In this document: in pieces, positions 9,108 to 18,225 of the stretch | Numbering within the stretch: the first letter of the stretch is position 1 | Layout: the number at the start of each line of letters is the position of its first letter | From: JAABRU01 sp050180235 | GTDB taxonomy: Bacteria > Desulfobacterota > Desulfobacteria > Desulfobacterales > Desulfococcaceae | Length of the DNA: 64,000 nt | Direction: 5' to 3' | NCBI GenBank assembly: GCA_050180235.1 | Contig: JBFXEJ010000014.1 | Coordinates: forward strand, 1 to 64,000 | The notes under the pieces: model-generated | Database searches by the model: none | Seen by the model: only the letters and a program-made list of their open reading frames with translations | Told to the model about the DNA's origin: nothing | Position numbers and translations under genes: made by a program

Positions 9108-9956
9108 CTATCGGATACATTCCCCGATTACCACAAGTCCCAGCCATTTTTCATCCATCTTCTTTATATCCTCTGCAATCTTTGACAGCGTGCTTCTCAA
9201 AACCCTCTCCTTATCCGCATATCCCGCATAATAGACAACTGCAACCGGCAGATCCGGCGCATAATAAGGCTTCAGCTTTTCTGCCAAATCCGACATATTC
9301 CGCAAAGACATATACAGCACCATTGTTGTTTTGTATTTTGATATATCTTTGAGAATATCATCTTTCGGTTCAGTTTCATCACCGAACAGGGACTGGGTCG
9401 ATGTCAGCATGACAAATCTTGCATCCTCGCAGGTCATGGATCGCTTCAGCGCGGCTGCGGCTGCATTGAAGGCTCCCATGCCGGGCATGACCTCATAATG
9501 GCGATCATCCAGTCCCGCAAGCAGATGGCTCAGGGCAGGGCCGTAAACACAGGGATCGCCTCCATCCATGATGACCACTGTTTTGCCGGCTTTAATCTTT
9601 TCCAGAACAAAATCCTGCACTTTTTTCTGCTGTTTTTGTCTGGCAGCCGCGCGGGCCTGGGGATCTTTTTTGTCTGATTCATCATCAAAGATTCCTTCCC
9701 AGGGATTGAACGCAACTTTGGACGGATCAATATGGGTGCCGAATCTGGCAAATCTTTCCGGCATTCTCGGAGAACAGAGAATAAAATCAGCCTTTTCCAC
9801 AATGGAAAGAACTCTGGGCGCGGTCAGATCCGGCCCGGCAGGTCCCATTCCCACCACATACAGTTTGCCTGTGTTTTCGCCATAAGCAGAGAGCAGAAGG
9901 CAGAAAGACAGAAAAGAAACAGCCAATGCAATTTTCATGTATTTTGAACTTTTCAC
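9108..9956 (-). CDS. Exported single-domain tetrapyrrole methylase-family protein
   Basis: A 282-residue protein beginning with a clear signal peptide (hydrophobic residues 8-24, SAYG then E as probable cleavage). A complete tetrapyrrole (corrin/porphyrin) methylase fold follows: N-terminal glycine loop GMGPAGPDL (near 36), GGDPCVYGP (132-140, the SAM-binding GDPxxYG motif), PGMGAFNAAAAAL and a C-terminal VAVVYYAGYADKERVL. It is closest in layout to CobM/CbiF-type C11 methylases. The canonical first loop GPGDPDL is altered to GPAGPDL. The enzyme family is cytosolic and needs SAM; export is unexpected and suggests binding rather than catalysis. The start is GTG at 9956 with AAAGGAG. It follows a TonB receptor and precedes NikK/NikL-like genes. 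Confidence 0.85.
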   Translation of the reverse strand: MKSSKYMKIALAVSFLSFCLLLSAYGENTGKLYVVGMGPAGPDLTAPRVLSIVEKADFILCSPRMPERFARFGTHIDPSKVAFNPWEGIFDDESDKKDPQARAAARQKQQKKVQDFVLEKIKAGKTVVIMDGGDPCVYGPALSHLLAGLDDRHYEVMPGMGAFNAAAAALKRSMTCEDARFVMLTSTQSLFGDETEPKDDILKDISKYKTTMVLYMSLRNMSDLAEKLKPYYAPDLPVAVVYYAGYADKERVLRSTLSKIAEDIKKMDEKWLGLVVIGECIR

Positions 9957-9987
9957 AATAATCTCCTTTAAATAGTGTTTTTCTCAA

Positions 9988-10080
9988 TTTCTGTCCTCTG
10001 TGCAAAAAACCGCTCCGCTTAATTTTTGCACTCCTCCATCGGGTTTTGCAGAGGACAAAAGTTGGTAAAAGAACTATAAA
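9988..10080. repeat. About 93-bp inverted-repeat element, copy 1
   Basis: Outer arms TTTTGCAGAGGACAAAA and the near match TTCTGTCCTCTGTGCAAAA form an inverted repeat. The interior is CCGCTCCGCTTAATTTTTGC. It is nearly identical to the copy at 21033-21127, which lies in the same position between a TonB receptor and an exported methylase. More divergent copies are at about 38865-38990 and 62285-62365. Confidence 0.7.
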
Positions 10081-10116
10081 TGCCGGGGTTCCATACCCGG
10101 AGTTTCTGTTTTTTTC

Positions 10117-12156
10117 CTAAAAACTGAACTGAACCGATCCCATATAAATTGTCCCTTCTTCCGAGACATCCTCATCATCATTGAGATTTTCAATGTCAAA
10201 GCGCAGCAGCAGGCTGTCAAAAAACTTTCTTGACAAAGACAGATCCACAGAAACATAATCCGGCACTTTGATGGTGTTCAGGCTGTCTGAATACTCTTTG
10301 CTGTTATGTCTGAGAAACAGAGAGGCATTGACATATTTGGGATTTTTGTAAGTGATTCCGGCACGAACCTTGTTTCTTGCATCCCCGGCAAGATATTTTC
10401 CCTCCAGACTGTTATTCTCCTCATCTTTGGTGATCTCCGAAATATTATAGGTGTAACGGAAAAACGCACTCAGATCGTCTCTGATATCCCATTCAATTTC
10501 AGATTCCACACCGTAAATTTCCATTTCACTGATATTGTCAAGCATGGATTCCGTATAGGTTTTTCCGCCTTTTTCATAGGTTTTCAGGGTGCGGGATCCG
10601 ATATAATCTGATGCCCAGGACTGGTAATATGTCAGACGCAGCCAGACTTTGCTGAAAAACAGGCGTTCCGCGCCTATATCCCAGGTGACAATTTCCTCAG
10701 GTTCCAGGCTTGGATTGGCATACCGCAGCGATCTTCCCCCGCTGCGCACATGGACTTTGTACAGTTCAAAAAGGCTTGGTGCGCGGAATCCGGTTCCCAG
10801 GGAAGTCCGCAGAGAGGTAATCTCATCCGGATGATAAACCATTCCGATTTTGGGAGAAAAATTGTCCCATGTTTCAGAATCATACGCATTGTTGTAGGGA
10901 TTAATTCCCGGCGGCTTTGTATCCCAACTGCTGCCATCGGAATTCCGGATCCAGTCGTAACGTGCCCCTGCATTGACAATGAGTTTTTTGTCAAAAAATA
11001 TGCCTTCCGCATTCACAAACGGAGAAATCCCGTCCTGAATGCCGGAAGCCCCTGCATCCCGCGCACTGGTTGTATAATCTTCATCATAATCCATGGAAAC
11101 CCTTTTGTAAGAAACGCCTGCGGTCAGGGTGACAGCATCGGAAATCCGGGCTGTGTTCTGCATCTCCGCGCCCCAGTTATAATTTTCAGGGAACATTTCT
11201 TTGCGGTCAAGACTTGTGTAATTGTCAGCCGCATTGTCCTGATACGCGGTTTTGTCAGCCCGGTTCAGATAGACAAGCCCTGACCAGTCCATGAAATCCG
11301 TGCGGTGGGACAGGCCCAGACGGTACTGATCCATCTGCAGATCATCATAAAAGAATTCACGTCCTTTTCCCATCTCATGCTCATAATACAGCAGACTGAG
11401 AGAAATATCTGTCTGATCTCCGGGGGAATACACAAATTTGCCAAACCCCTTGCCCACATCCCTGTATCTTTTGATTGTATAATCCTCTTCCTCGTCCGGA
11501 TCCACCATATAGAATCCGCTGCTGTCCTCATATCCGCCGGATAAAAGAAAGCCGAATTTGGACAGTTTCTGGGAATAAAGAGCGCTGCCCCCGTAGGTAT
11601 CTCCGGAACCGGCAAATGCCCTGACGCTGGCATCGCGTTTTTCAGCCGGTTTTTTTGTAATGATATTGACCACTCCGCCCAGTCCGTCAGAACCGTACAG
11701 GGCTGAGGAAGGCCCCCGCACAATTTCAATTCTTTCAATGCTTTCCCGTGGAATAAGCCCCCAGGCCACCCAGGCAATGGAATTGTTGAAATTGTCATTG
11801 AGGGGCACACCGTCGAGCATCATAAGAATGCGGTTGCGCCCCACCCCGCGCATACTCATATGACTGGAAACACCGCCGGTCTGATTGCCGTAGTGGCTGT
11901 GGTTTTCAATGCCCACAGAAAAGCGGAGTATATCCTCAATCCGCTCAAAAGGTGAATCCGTAATTTCCTCTTTGCTGATAACCGTGACACTCTGGGATGT
12001 GTCAAACACCGGTACTTCACTCCGGGTGGCTGATACCACCATTTCCTCCATATGATGCGGCTCTTTTGCCGTATCTTCCGCTGCGCACAGCCCCGGAAAC
12101 ATCATAAGCATGGCTGCCATCATCATTCCTGCCATCTGTTTTCTTCCTTTTTTCAT
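10117..12156 (-). CDS. TonB-dependent outer-membrane receptor A (BtuB/CirA-like)
   Basis: A 679-residue receptor. The signal peptide (about 1-25) is followed by a TonB-box-like EEMVVSATRSE, a plug domain (VTVISKEEI, ILRFSVGIENHS, MSMRGVGRNRILMMLDGVPLND, IEIVRGPSSALYGSDGLGGVVNIITKK) and a 22-strand barrel ending in the terminal Phe (VQFSF). The plug resembles BtuB and siderophore receptors. The start at 12156 is chosen for AAGGAGAG; a longer frame to 12222 has no ribosome site and runs into a repeat. It heads cassette A. The ligand is unknown; neighbours suggest a Ni/Co or tetrapyrrole compound. Confidence 0.9.
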   Translation of the reverse strand: MKKGRKQMAGMMMAAMLMMFPGLCAAEDTAKEPHHMEEMVVSATRSEVPVFDTSQSVTVISKEEITDSPFERIEDILRFSVGIENHSHYGNQTGGVSSHMSMRGVGRNRILMMLDGVPLNDNFNNSIAWVAWGLIPRESIERIEIVRGPSSALYGSDGLGGVVNIITKKPAEKRDASVRAFAGSGDTYGGSALYSQKLSKFGFLLSGGYEDSSGFYMVDPDEEEDYTIKRYRDVGKGFGKFVYSPGDQTDISLSLLYYEHEMGKGREFFYDDLQMDQYRLGLSHRTDFMDWSGLVYLNRADKTAYQDNAADNYTSLDRKEMFPENYNWGAEMQNTARISDAVTLTAGVSYKRVSMDYDEDYTTSARDAGASGIQDGISPFVNAEGIFFDKKLIVNAGARYDWIRNSDGSSWDTKPPGINPYNNAYDSETWDNFSPKIGMVYHPDEITSLRTSLGTGFRAPSLFELYKVHVRSGGRSLRYANPSLEPEEIVTWDIGAERLFFSKVWLRLTYYQSWASDYIGSRTLKTYEKGGKTYTESMLDNISEMEIYGVESEIEWDIRDDLSAFFRYTYNISEITKDEENNSLEGKYLAGDARNKVRAGITYKNPKYVNASLFLRHNSKEYSDSLNTIKVPDYVSVDLSLSRKFFDSLLLRFDIENLNDDEDVSEEGTIYMGSVQFSF

Positions 12157-12179
12157 TCTCTCTCCTTTACGCTGATATT

Positions 12180-12276
12180 TAAGTGATTTCTGAAAATAAA
12201 TATACCATTTCAGTTCAGGCAAAAGCTGGAAGCTTTTGATACTTTGGTGGTATATTTTTTTCCGTAAATCACCTTA
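12180..12276. repeat. AGGTGATTTC-family miniature element, copy 1
   Basis: A palindromic element with ends AAGTGATTTCTGAAAATAAA and, at the other side, AAATCACCTTA. The core is AAGCTGGAAGCTTTTGATAC. Other copies are at 30552-30658 and 49371-49475 (inverted), with a related element at 26461-26602. It sits in the leader of TonB receptor A, about 25 bases from the ribosome site. Confidence 0.7.
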
Positions 12277-12346
12277 TGACTCCTGACATAGCAATCATTT
12301 TCATTCTTCTTTTGAATTAACAAGTTTCAACAACCCTTTTCCAAAA

Positions 12347-12406
12347 CAAAAAAAGCCATGAAGGCATCTTCCTTTCCCGGAAGACATTGCCTTCGTGGCT
12401 TTTTTA
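12347..12406 (-). terminator. Strong bidirectional terminator (GCCTTCGTGGC family), copy 1
   Basis: A long stem pairs AAAAAGCCATGAAGGCA with TGCCTTCGTGGCTTTTT, with an inner TTCC/GGAA hairpin and A/T tracts on both sides. Relatives are at 30275-30342 and 38297-38356. On the minus strand it ends a possible leader transcript starting near 12480 (weak TTGACT at 12507-12512), upstream of TonB receptor A. It may also end the operon that finishes at 12650. Confidence 0.65.
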
Positions 12407-12555
12407 AATTAAAACTCAGAGTATTTGCCGGATTTATCTTTTTTATAATTCTGGCAGCTTCTGCTACCAATTTTAAGAATGTCCCTTTAGTCTAAAAATT
12501 TTTCAAAGTCAAGTTCTTTATTGAGTGAATTTGGCTCTTGTGTCTATTGACAGCA

Positions 12556-12626
12556 TCAATGCCGCTTCCTTAAGGCTCCCTCCCACCGGGGAAAGGGATT
12601 TTTCTGCTTAAGGAAACGGCATTGAT
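12556..12626. repeat. Large inverted repeat
   Basis: ATCAATGCCGCTTCCTTAAG at 12556-12575 pairs, with one mismatch, with CTTAAGGAAACGGCATTGAT at 12607-12626 around a C-rich loop. A half copy (CAATGCCGTTTCCTTAAG) is near 26148-26166. There is no T tract, so it is more likely a repeat than a terminator. Confidence 0.55.
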
Positions 12627-12649
12627 TATAGCATAAGGCTGTACACGAT

Positions 12650-15600
12650 CTACTGTGCAGTTAAAATTTGCTCCTCTTCTTCCATATTCCTTCTGGCCAG
12701 TTCCAGATAATACCGGCTTTCATCATCCTGCGGATTGTGTTCCACTGCCTTTGCAAGATAAAAAGCCGCATTCCGGTTTTTTCCCTGGTGCATAAGGGCG
12801 ATTCCCAGTTCGCTCAGGATAACCGGATCATCCGGAGCCAAAGCCCAGGCTGCGCTCAGATGATTTGCAGCCATGTCCGCTGCTCCCCTGCGCAGTTCCA
12901 CCATGCCAAGATACTTGTACGGCTCAGCTTTGCCGGGGCCAAGAGAAACCGCATGGGAGAGAAAGCGGGCTGCCTCATCCAGTTCCCCGTTTTCGGCCAG
13001 CACCAGTCCCAAAGCCAGAACTGCGGGTTCAAAGTCCGGATCAAGGCTGACTGCTCTGTGCAGACTGGAAAGAGCATCGCTTTTGCGTTCTGCCGCGACC
13101 AGTGCCAGCCCCAGGTTGTAATGATCAATGGGATGGGAATCATCTGCGGAAATTTTTCTGCCAATGGCGCTGATCTGAACTTCCGCGCAGCAGATTTTCA
13201 GTCCGGGTTCGCTGAAAATATCATAAGAGGGAACAGGAATACGGGAGCAGTAATCCTCAACTGCGGATTGATACCGTGCCTGCTGTGCGGGATTCAGTTT
13301 CTGCCAGCGCAGCACATTGAACATGGGAACATGCGCTGATGCGGCAAATTCCGCCAGATCCAAAAGGCTTTGCATCCGGTCTGCGGCATCAGAAATTCTT
13401 TGGGTTTGTGCGGACAGACGCCGATGGCCGGCCGCAGCCCTGTCAATATTCAGCGTGCCGCTGGACAGTTTCATGGGAGCCGCAAATTCAAGGCGGGGCA
13501 TGTTGTCTGTGTGCAGAGGCCCGGAGCCGAAAAGTTCTTCCAAATCTTCCGTGAGAATCAGATGCACCAGAAAATCTGTTCCCGGAAACACAATGTTTTG
13601 GGATTTCTGCGCAAACGCAAGATGGCGCTGCGCGGCCTGCCAGTCAAAACCTTTTGGGTCAGTGAATCCGAGCAGCAGATAATCCACCGGCCCGACTTTC
13701 ATCAAAGAACCCTGCGGAAAAACAGCGGCAAAGGTTCTTCCCAGCAGACAAAAGGTTTCCCAGTCCATTTCATAGGCCTGAATCCACTGCGCGAAAAATC
13801 CGCCCGGCGTCAGTCTTTGCCGGGCCAGTTGGAAGAATTCAAGGGAATAGAGATTGGCCAGTCCCGCCATCCAGGGATTGGACGGTTCGGAAATGATCAC
13901 ATCATACGATTCACGGGTAAGGGCCAGATGATTGCGTCCGTCCTGAAGAATCAGACGGGTTCTGGGATCATCCAGGCAATGATTGTTAAAGGGGGAAAAG
14001 AATTTTTTGCAGGCTTTTACAACCTGTTCATTGATCTCCGCTATATCCAGTTTTTTGACAGGATAGAGCAGTACTTCTCCCGGTGTCATGCCGCTGGCCA
14101 GGCCCAGCACCATGACATTTTGGGCATTGGGATGAAAGAGCATGGGAATATGGGCAGACAACGTCTGGGTGCTGCGGTCTCCGTGAGAGGATGCATCAGC
14201 CTTGCCGCTGTTGAACATGGCATATTCCACAGTTCCCAGACTGTTGATTTCCTTTTCCACTGTGGTGAAACCGGAAACCCCTTCGCCCTGAAACACCACT
14301 TCCAGCCCCTGGCGCTGTCCTGCAATCCGTTCTGATCCCTTCCACAGGGCCTGTGTCCAGGAGGTGCGCTCCAGTTCTGTTTCCATTGCGCTGAAATCCC
14401 GGTACCAGCCCCGTGAAAGCAGATCCGTGCGCCAGCAGGGATAGTGGGAAAGCAGAAGAAGACCTGCACAAAAAAATCCGGCAAGGGCAAATCGCTTTTT
14501 TGCAGGCAGGGTGTGCATCATTGTATGCATCAGGGCCAGACACGCGGCTGTAAACTGAATTCCGATAATCAGACGCAGCCCGTTTTCCTTGCCCAGCCAG
14601 GGAATCAGCACAAAGCCCGCGACAAAGGAACCGCTCAACGCGCCCAGCGTGTTCAGGGCATAGGCCCGTCCCAGCGATCTGCCCATGTGCTTTATGGATG
14701 GAACACAGATCCGGTTAACCAGCGGAAAGGCTGCACCCATAAAAAGGGTGGGGAGCAGCAGAACCGCAAACAGCAGCAGGGACTGTGCCAGAATCAGATG
14801 GGAAAAGTCTTTCTCAAACGCATGAATGAGTTTGGCAAACAGGAACTGGCTGGAGCCTAAAAACTGACTTACTGCCAAAGCTGCAAGCGCTGCTCCGATC
14901 TGCGCTGCGGCCAGCCAGACAAGAGTATTTTCACTTTTGTCAGCCAAAGGGCCGGAAAAAATGCTTCCCAGAGCAAGGCCAATGATGAACGCTGCCACCA
15001 CAAGGGTAAAACAGTAGGCTGTGGGGCCTGCCACAAGTCCCAGAATCCTTGTCCACAAAACCTGATAGGCCATGGCGCAGAAACCGGATACGGCAAAAAG
15101 TCCCAGTCCCCACTGCATGGAACGGCTGTGCATGGCATATGTGCAAAAGAAAGCGGATTTTTCGGAAAAATCCGGTTTCTTGTAATATATCATGGAAAAT
15201 GCCGCTGTTTTTCCCTTTGCGGTATCCTGCATCTGTTCTGTACTGTCCTCAGCAAACGGCATACGGGAAAGCAGGATGCACGACAGCCCCACCGCGATAT
15301 TGACTGCTGCAAAAAGCAGCAGGCTCATCCATACGCCCAGAGTTCTGATCAGCACAAATCCGCACAGAAGCACACCCAGAGCCGCACCTGCGGTATTGAG
15401 ACCGTAAAGTCTTCCGGTACGGGTTCCGATATGCCCAAGTCCAAGCACATAATAGCGGCACAGTATGGGCATGGTCGCGCCCATAAGAGCCGCAGGCACA
15501 AGCAGCACCAAAGTGCAGCCTGCAAAGGCCGCAGCCTGATAACACCAGAAATGCGTCAGCAGCCGGTCATACAGGGCATGATAAACCGGCTGGAGCAGAC

Positions 15601-15958
15601 CAATGGCAGCAGGCACGGTCAGCGCGCAGATGCCAATGCCCATCTCAAGTTTTCCGTACACACGGAGAAGTGCGGCTCTGGAAGTGAATCTGTCAGCGGC
15701 TCTGCCTGCCAGATAACTGCCAAGGGCCATGCCTGCCATGAAAACCGAAAGCACTGTGGATACGGCAAAGGGCGCACTGCCGATGATCTTGTCAATGAGA
15801 CGGAGCCACAGCAGTTCATAAACCAGTCCGGCAGCACCGGAGATGAAAAAACAGAGCGCAACAAACAGAGAAAGCATTGTGCTGCGATCCGTCAGGGAAA
15901 TTGCTGCGCTTCCGGGTGAGGGAACAGACAGGGATATGACGCCGCGATGGTTTCTCAT
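12650..15958 (-). CDS. Fused MFS-like membrane / spermidine synthase-like / TPR protein
   Basis: A 1102-residue three-part protein. Residues about 30-490 form two sets of transmembrane helices (AAGLVYELLWLRLIDKIIGS and, as a duplicate, MAYQVLWTRILGL). Residues about 540-820 are a spermidine-synthase-like Rossmann domain (VLGLASGMTPGEV, LQDGRNHL, SEPSNPWMAGLANLYS); the canonical GGGDG and acidic catalytic positions are altered. Residues about 930-1090 are TPR repeats. The start overlaps the NikL-like stop as ATGA. The family is common in Desulfobacterota but its reaction is unproven. A palindromic repeat is read in frame near residues 259-270 (KKPDFSEKSAFF). It may make or move an aminopropylated compound; this is inference. 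Confidence 0.8.
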   Translation of the reverse strand: MRNHRGVISLSVPSPGSAAISLTDRSTMLSLFVALCFFISGAAGLVYELLWLRLIDKIIGSAPFAVSTVLSVFMAGMALGSYLAGRAADRFTSRAALLRVYGKLEMGIGICALTVPAAIGLLQPVYHALYDRLLTHFWCYQAAAFAGCTLVLLVPAALMGATMPILCRYYVLGLGHIGTRTGRLYGLNTAGAALGVLLCGFVLIRTLGVWMSLLLFAAVNIAVGLSCILLSRMPFAEDSTEQMQDTAKGKTAAFSMIYYKKPDFSEKSAFFCTYAMHSRSMQWGLGLFAVSGFCAMAYQVLWTRILGLVAGPTAYCFTLVVAAFIIGLALGSIFSGPLADKSENTLVWLAAAQIGAALAALAVSQFLGSSQFLFAKLIHAFEKDFSHLILAQSLLLFAVLLLPTLFMGAAFPLVNRICVPSIKHMGRSLGRAYALNTLGALSGSFVAGFVLIPWLGKENGLRLIIGIQFTAACLALMHTMMHTLPAKKRFALAGFFCAGLLLLSHYPCWRTDLLSRGWYRDFSAMETELERTSWTQALWKGSERIAGQRQGLEVVFQGEGVSGFTTVEKEINSLGTVEYAMFNSGKADASSHGDRSTQTLSAHIPMLFHPNAQNVMVLGLASGMTPGEVLLYPVKKLDIAEINEQVVKACKKFFSPFNNHCLDDPRTRLILQDGRNHLALTRESYDVIISEPSNPWMAGLANLYSLEFFQLARQRLTPGGFFAQWIQAYEMDWETFCLLGRTFAAVFPQGSLMKVGPVDYLLLGFTDPKGFDWQAAQRHLAFAQKSQNIVFPGTDFLVHLILTEDLEELFGSGPLHTDNMPRLEFAAPMKLSSGTLNIDRAAAGHRRLSAQTQRISDAADRMQSLLDLAEFAASAHVPMFNVLRWQKLNPAQQARYQSAVEDYCSRIPVPSYDIFSEPGLKICCAEVQISAIGRKISADDSHPIDHYNLGLALVAAERKSDALSSLHRAVSLDPDFEPAVLALGLVLAENGELDEAARFLSHAVSLGPGKAEPYKYLGMVELRRGAADMAANHLSAAWALAPDDPVILSELGIALMHQGKNRNAAFYLAKAVEHNPQDDESRYYLELARRNMEEEEQILTAQ
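15147..15182. repeat. CCGGATTTTT palindrome embedded in a coding sequence
   Basis: GCGGATTTTTCGGAAAAATC followed by CGGTTTC is the same palindrome found in at least seven intergenic sites (for example 26210-26240). Here it lies inside the MFS/spermidine-synthase gene and is translated in frame as KKPDFSEKSAFF in the linker between the two membrane halves. Confidence 0.8.
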
Positions 15959-16419
15959 GCTGTTTTCCGCCGCACTTTCCAGCCGTAGAGAAAACCGCAG
16001 AGTCCAAAGATGATGGACAAACCCGCAAGGATTTTGACAGGCCGGGTCAGGGTTCCGGAATTTTTGGGCAAAGGGGTTTCAACTGCTGCCGGAGCCGCTT
16101 TACCCTCTCCGATTTCCATGTCAACTGCCAGACGGTGTCCCATGCCATCCTGCACAACCGCGTGCCATTTTCCCGGCTTGTCTGCATAAAACATGAAACG
16201 TCCGTTGCGGTCGGTTCTGCCGGTCTGAAAGGCAATTTCCGAATCCGGGGCTTTGATCTCCACAGCCGCATAAAGCATTGGTTCCCCGTCATCATACATG
16301 GCAGTGACACAATATCCCGCGTCCTGTTTGATATAGCCGTCAACACCGTGGGAATGGCATACTACAGCCTTTCCCATTCCCAAAACCAGACAAAGCATTG
16401 TCAAAAGAATTGATTTCAT
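15955..16419 (-). CDS. NikL-like exported protein, cassette B
   Basis: A 154-residue paralogue of the protein at 7882-8376. It has a signal peptide, mature HGVDGYIKQDAGYCV, the Ig-like core (DDGEPMLYAAVEIKAPDSEI, QTGRTDRNGRFMFYAD, VVQDGMGHRLA) and a C-terminal membrane helix with a basic tail (FLYGWKVRRKTA). This version is closer to textbook NikL, including the early HGVDG. It is translationally coupled (ATGA) to the following 1102-residue membrane protein, which places that protein in the same functional unit. No NikMQO genes are nearby. Confidence 0.78.
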   Translation of the reverse strand: MKSILLTMLCLVLGMGKAVVCHSHGVDGYIKQDAGYCVTAMYDDGEPMLYAAVEIKAPDSEIAFQTGRTDRNGRFMFYADKPGKWHAVVQDGMGHRLAVDMEIGEGKAAPAAVETPLPKNSGTLTRPVKILAGLSIIFGLCGFLYGWKVRRKTA

Positions 16420-16668
16420 TTCATCTGTCCTTTCTTATATGAAATCTGAAAAAACAATTGGACATTAAACCGTTGTGAACCTTTGTTTCTTTGTGCCTTC
16501 GCGGCAGAACGACGGGAATTTTCTGCTGAAATATTTAAATCTGTGATTCCTGTCCGGGGCTGTTTTTATGCCACAAAGTCACAAAGACGCAAAGTTTCAC
16601 AAAGTCTGTAGAAGGAAACTGTCCGTCTGCCTGTGTTTAAGTAGGCAAACGAAATTTTTCGTGTATTC

Positions 16669-16702
16669 AAAAAACCGGATTTTTCCGAAAAATCCTGTTT
16701 TT
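16669..16702. repeat. CCGGATTTTT palindrome within a longer dispersed repeat
   Basis: AAAAAACCGGATTTTTCCG followed by AAAAATCCTGTTTTT. The flanks (GGCAAACGAAATTTTTCGTG on the left, AGTTTATACCC on the right) recur around the copy at 43699-43734, so the repeated unit is about 100 bp. Confidence 0.65.
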
Positions 16703-16760
16703 CTGAAAAGTTTATACCCAAAAATTTATGGAAACCTTACTTATATTGAACGCACAATTT

Positions 16761-18170
16761 TTACAGAATATCCTCTGCAAGGGCCGAAGCACTTTCCGGT
16801 TTGCTGACGCGGACAAAGAACATGTAAACAATGATTCCCACTCCGATGGTTCCCAATCCGATAAGAGCAGCCACGGGTCTGCTTTTGATGGAAAAAAGGA
16901 TGATCCACAGATTGCACAGAACAAAAATCAGCGGTGTAAACGGATAGCCCCATGTTCTGTATCCTTTTTCCTCAGCCGAAGATCGCATCCGGATGCGCAT
17001 CAGCCCGATAACCGTCAAAGAGGCAAACAGGGAAAGGGTAAAACCGATATAAATCAGCAGGGTTTCAAAAGACGCGGACAAAACCATCAGCACCGCAATG
17101 CAGGCCTGCAGAAAAATGGACGAGGCCGGGGTTCTGTGTGCCGGATTCAGTTTGCTGAAAACAGGAAAAAAAACACCGTCTTTTGCCATAGCATAATAAA
17201 TTCTCGGCCCGGTCATTATCATGGCACTCAGCACAGACAGAATGCCCACTGCCACTGCCGCGCTGAAAACTCTGCTGATATTTTCACCAAAAAGAGAAAC
17301 AGCGGCTTTTGCGCCGATTTCCATTACTCCTGCCATTTCTGCGGGCGAAAGGGCATACAGATAGACCATATTCAGCAGAAGATAGAGCAGGGTGACAATT
17401 GCAGTGCCGATAAAAAGGGCAAGGGGGATATTGCGCTGCGGATTGACAATTTCCGATCCCATATACGCGGCTGCATTCCATCCGCTGTAGGCAAAAGAGA
17501 CAAAAATCAGAGATACGGCAAATTTTTCTGCGGACAGGGGCTGCAGCATTTCCGCAGAAGGCTGAAAATGGTGAAAGGAACCATGACCTGCCCAAAAACC
17601 CGCGAGCAGAAAAACCAGCACAAGTGCGACCTTGAACAAAGTCAGGAGATTCTGCACCCGGCTGCCTGCGCGCAGACTGTGCAGGTGAATCAGGGTAAAC
17701 ACAATGATGATGCCAATGGCCGTAAAATTGACAGGAGAAAGAGTGATAAGGGGCATTCCAAATGCAGTCCATACGGTTTTGCTGCCTGCGGGAATGGAAA
17801 AAGCCTGAAAAAAATAGGATGCAAAGGCAATGGATGCCGCAGCAATGGGGGCTGAAAATCCCACAATCAGGGAAATCCAGCCGGACAGAAAGCCCACGGG
17901 TTTGCCAAAACTTTCTTTTAAAAAAACATATTCACCGCCGGCACGGGGAAAACGGGCGCCCAGTTCCCCATAGCACAGGGCACCGCACAAAGCAAACACT
18001 CCGCCGCAGAACCAGCAGAGCAGGAGCGCACGGGGATTTCCCAGTTCTGCCATGATAAAACCTGAGGTGGTGAAGATTCCTGTTCCCACCATATTGGCGA
18101 TTACCAGAATGGTCGCGGAAAACAGGCCGATCTCACGGCGCAGGCCGTTGCTGTTCAAAGAATTTTCCAT
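16761..18170 (-). CDS. APC-family amino acid/polyamine permease
   Basis: A 469-residue inner-membrane transporter with about twelve transmembrane segments. Near the N-terminus is the family signature ANMVGTGIFTTSGFIM; further on are GGEYVFLKESFGKPVGFLSGW, SFAYSGWNAAAYMGSEI, GPRIYYAMAKDG and NPAHRTPASSI, all typical of the APC superfamily (LAT/basic amino acid type). It carries amino acids or amines by proton symport or exchange. It sits inside cassette B between the NikK-like and NikL-like genes, which is unusual. Its substrate might be a precursor or product of the spermidine-synthase-like protein downstream, but this is inference. It has no homologue in cassette A. Confidence 0.88.
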   Translation of the reverse strand: MENSLNSNGLRREIGLFSATILVIANMVGTGIFTTSGFIMAELGNPRALLLCWFCGGVFALCGALCYGELGARFPRAGGEYVFLKESFGKPVGFLSGWISLIVGFSAPIAAASIAFASYFFQAFSIPAGSKTVWTAFGMPLITLSPVNFTAIGIIIVFTLIHLHSLRAGSRVQNLLTLFKVALVLVFLLAGFWAGHGSFHHFQPSAEMLQPLSAEKFAVSLIFVSFAYSGWNAAAYMGSEIVNPQRNIPLALFIGTAIVTLLYLLLNMVYLYALSPAEMAGVMEIGAKAAVSLFGENISRVFSAAVAVGILSVLSAMIMTGPRIYYAMAKDGVFFPVFSKLNPAHRTPASSIFLQACIAVLMVLSASFETLLIYIGFTLSLFASLTVIGLMRIRMRSSAEEKGYRTWGYPFTPLIFVLCNLWIILFSIKSRPVAALIGLGTIGVGIIVYMFFVRVSKPESASALAEDIL

Positions 18171-18225
18171 TTTGATATACCTTTTGCCTGTGATTGCGTG
18201 TCAGTGGCAGCAAATCAAATTTGCG

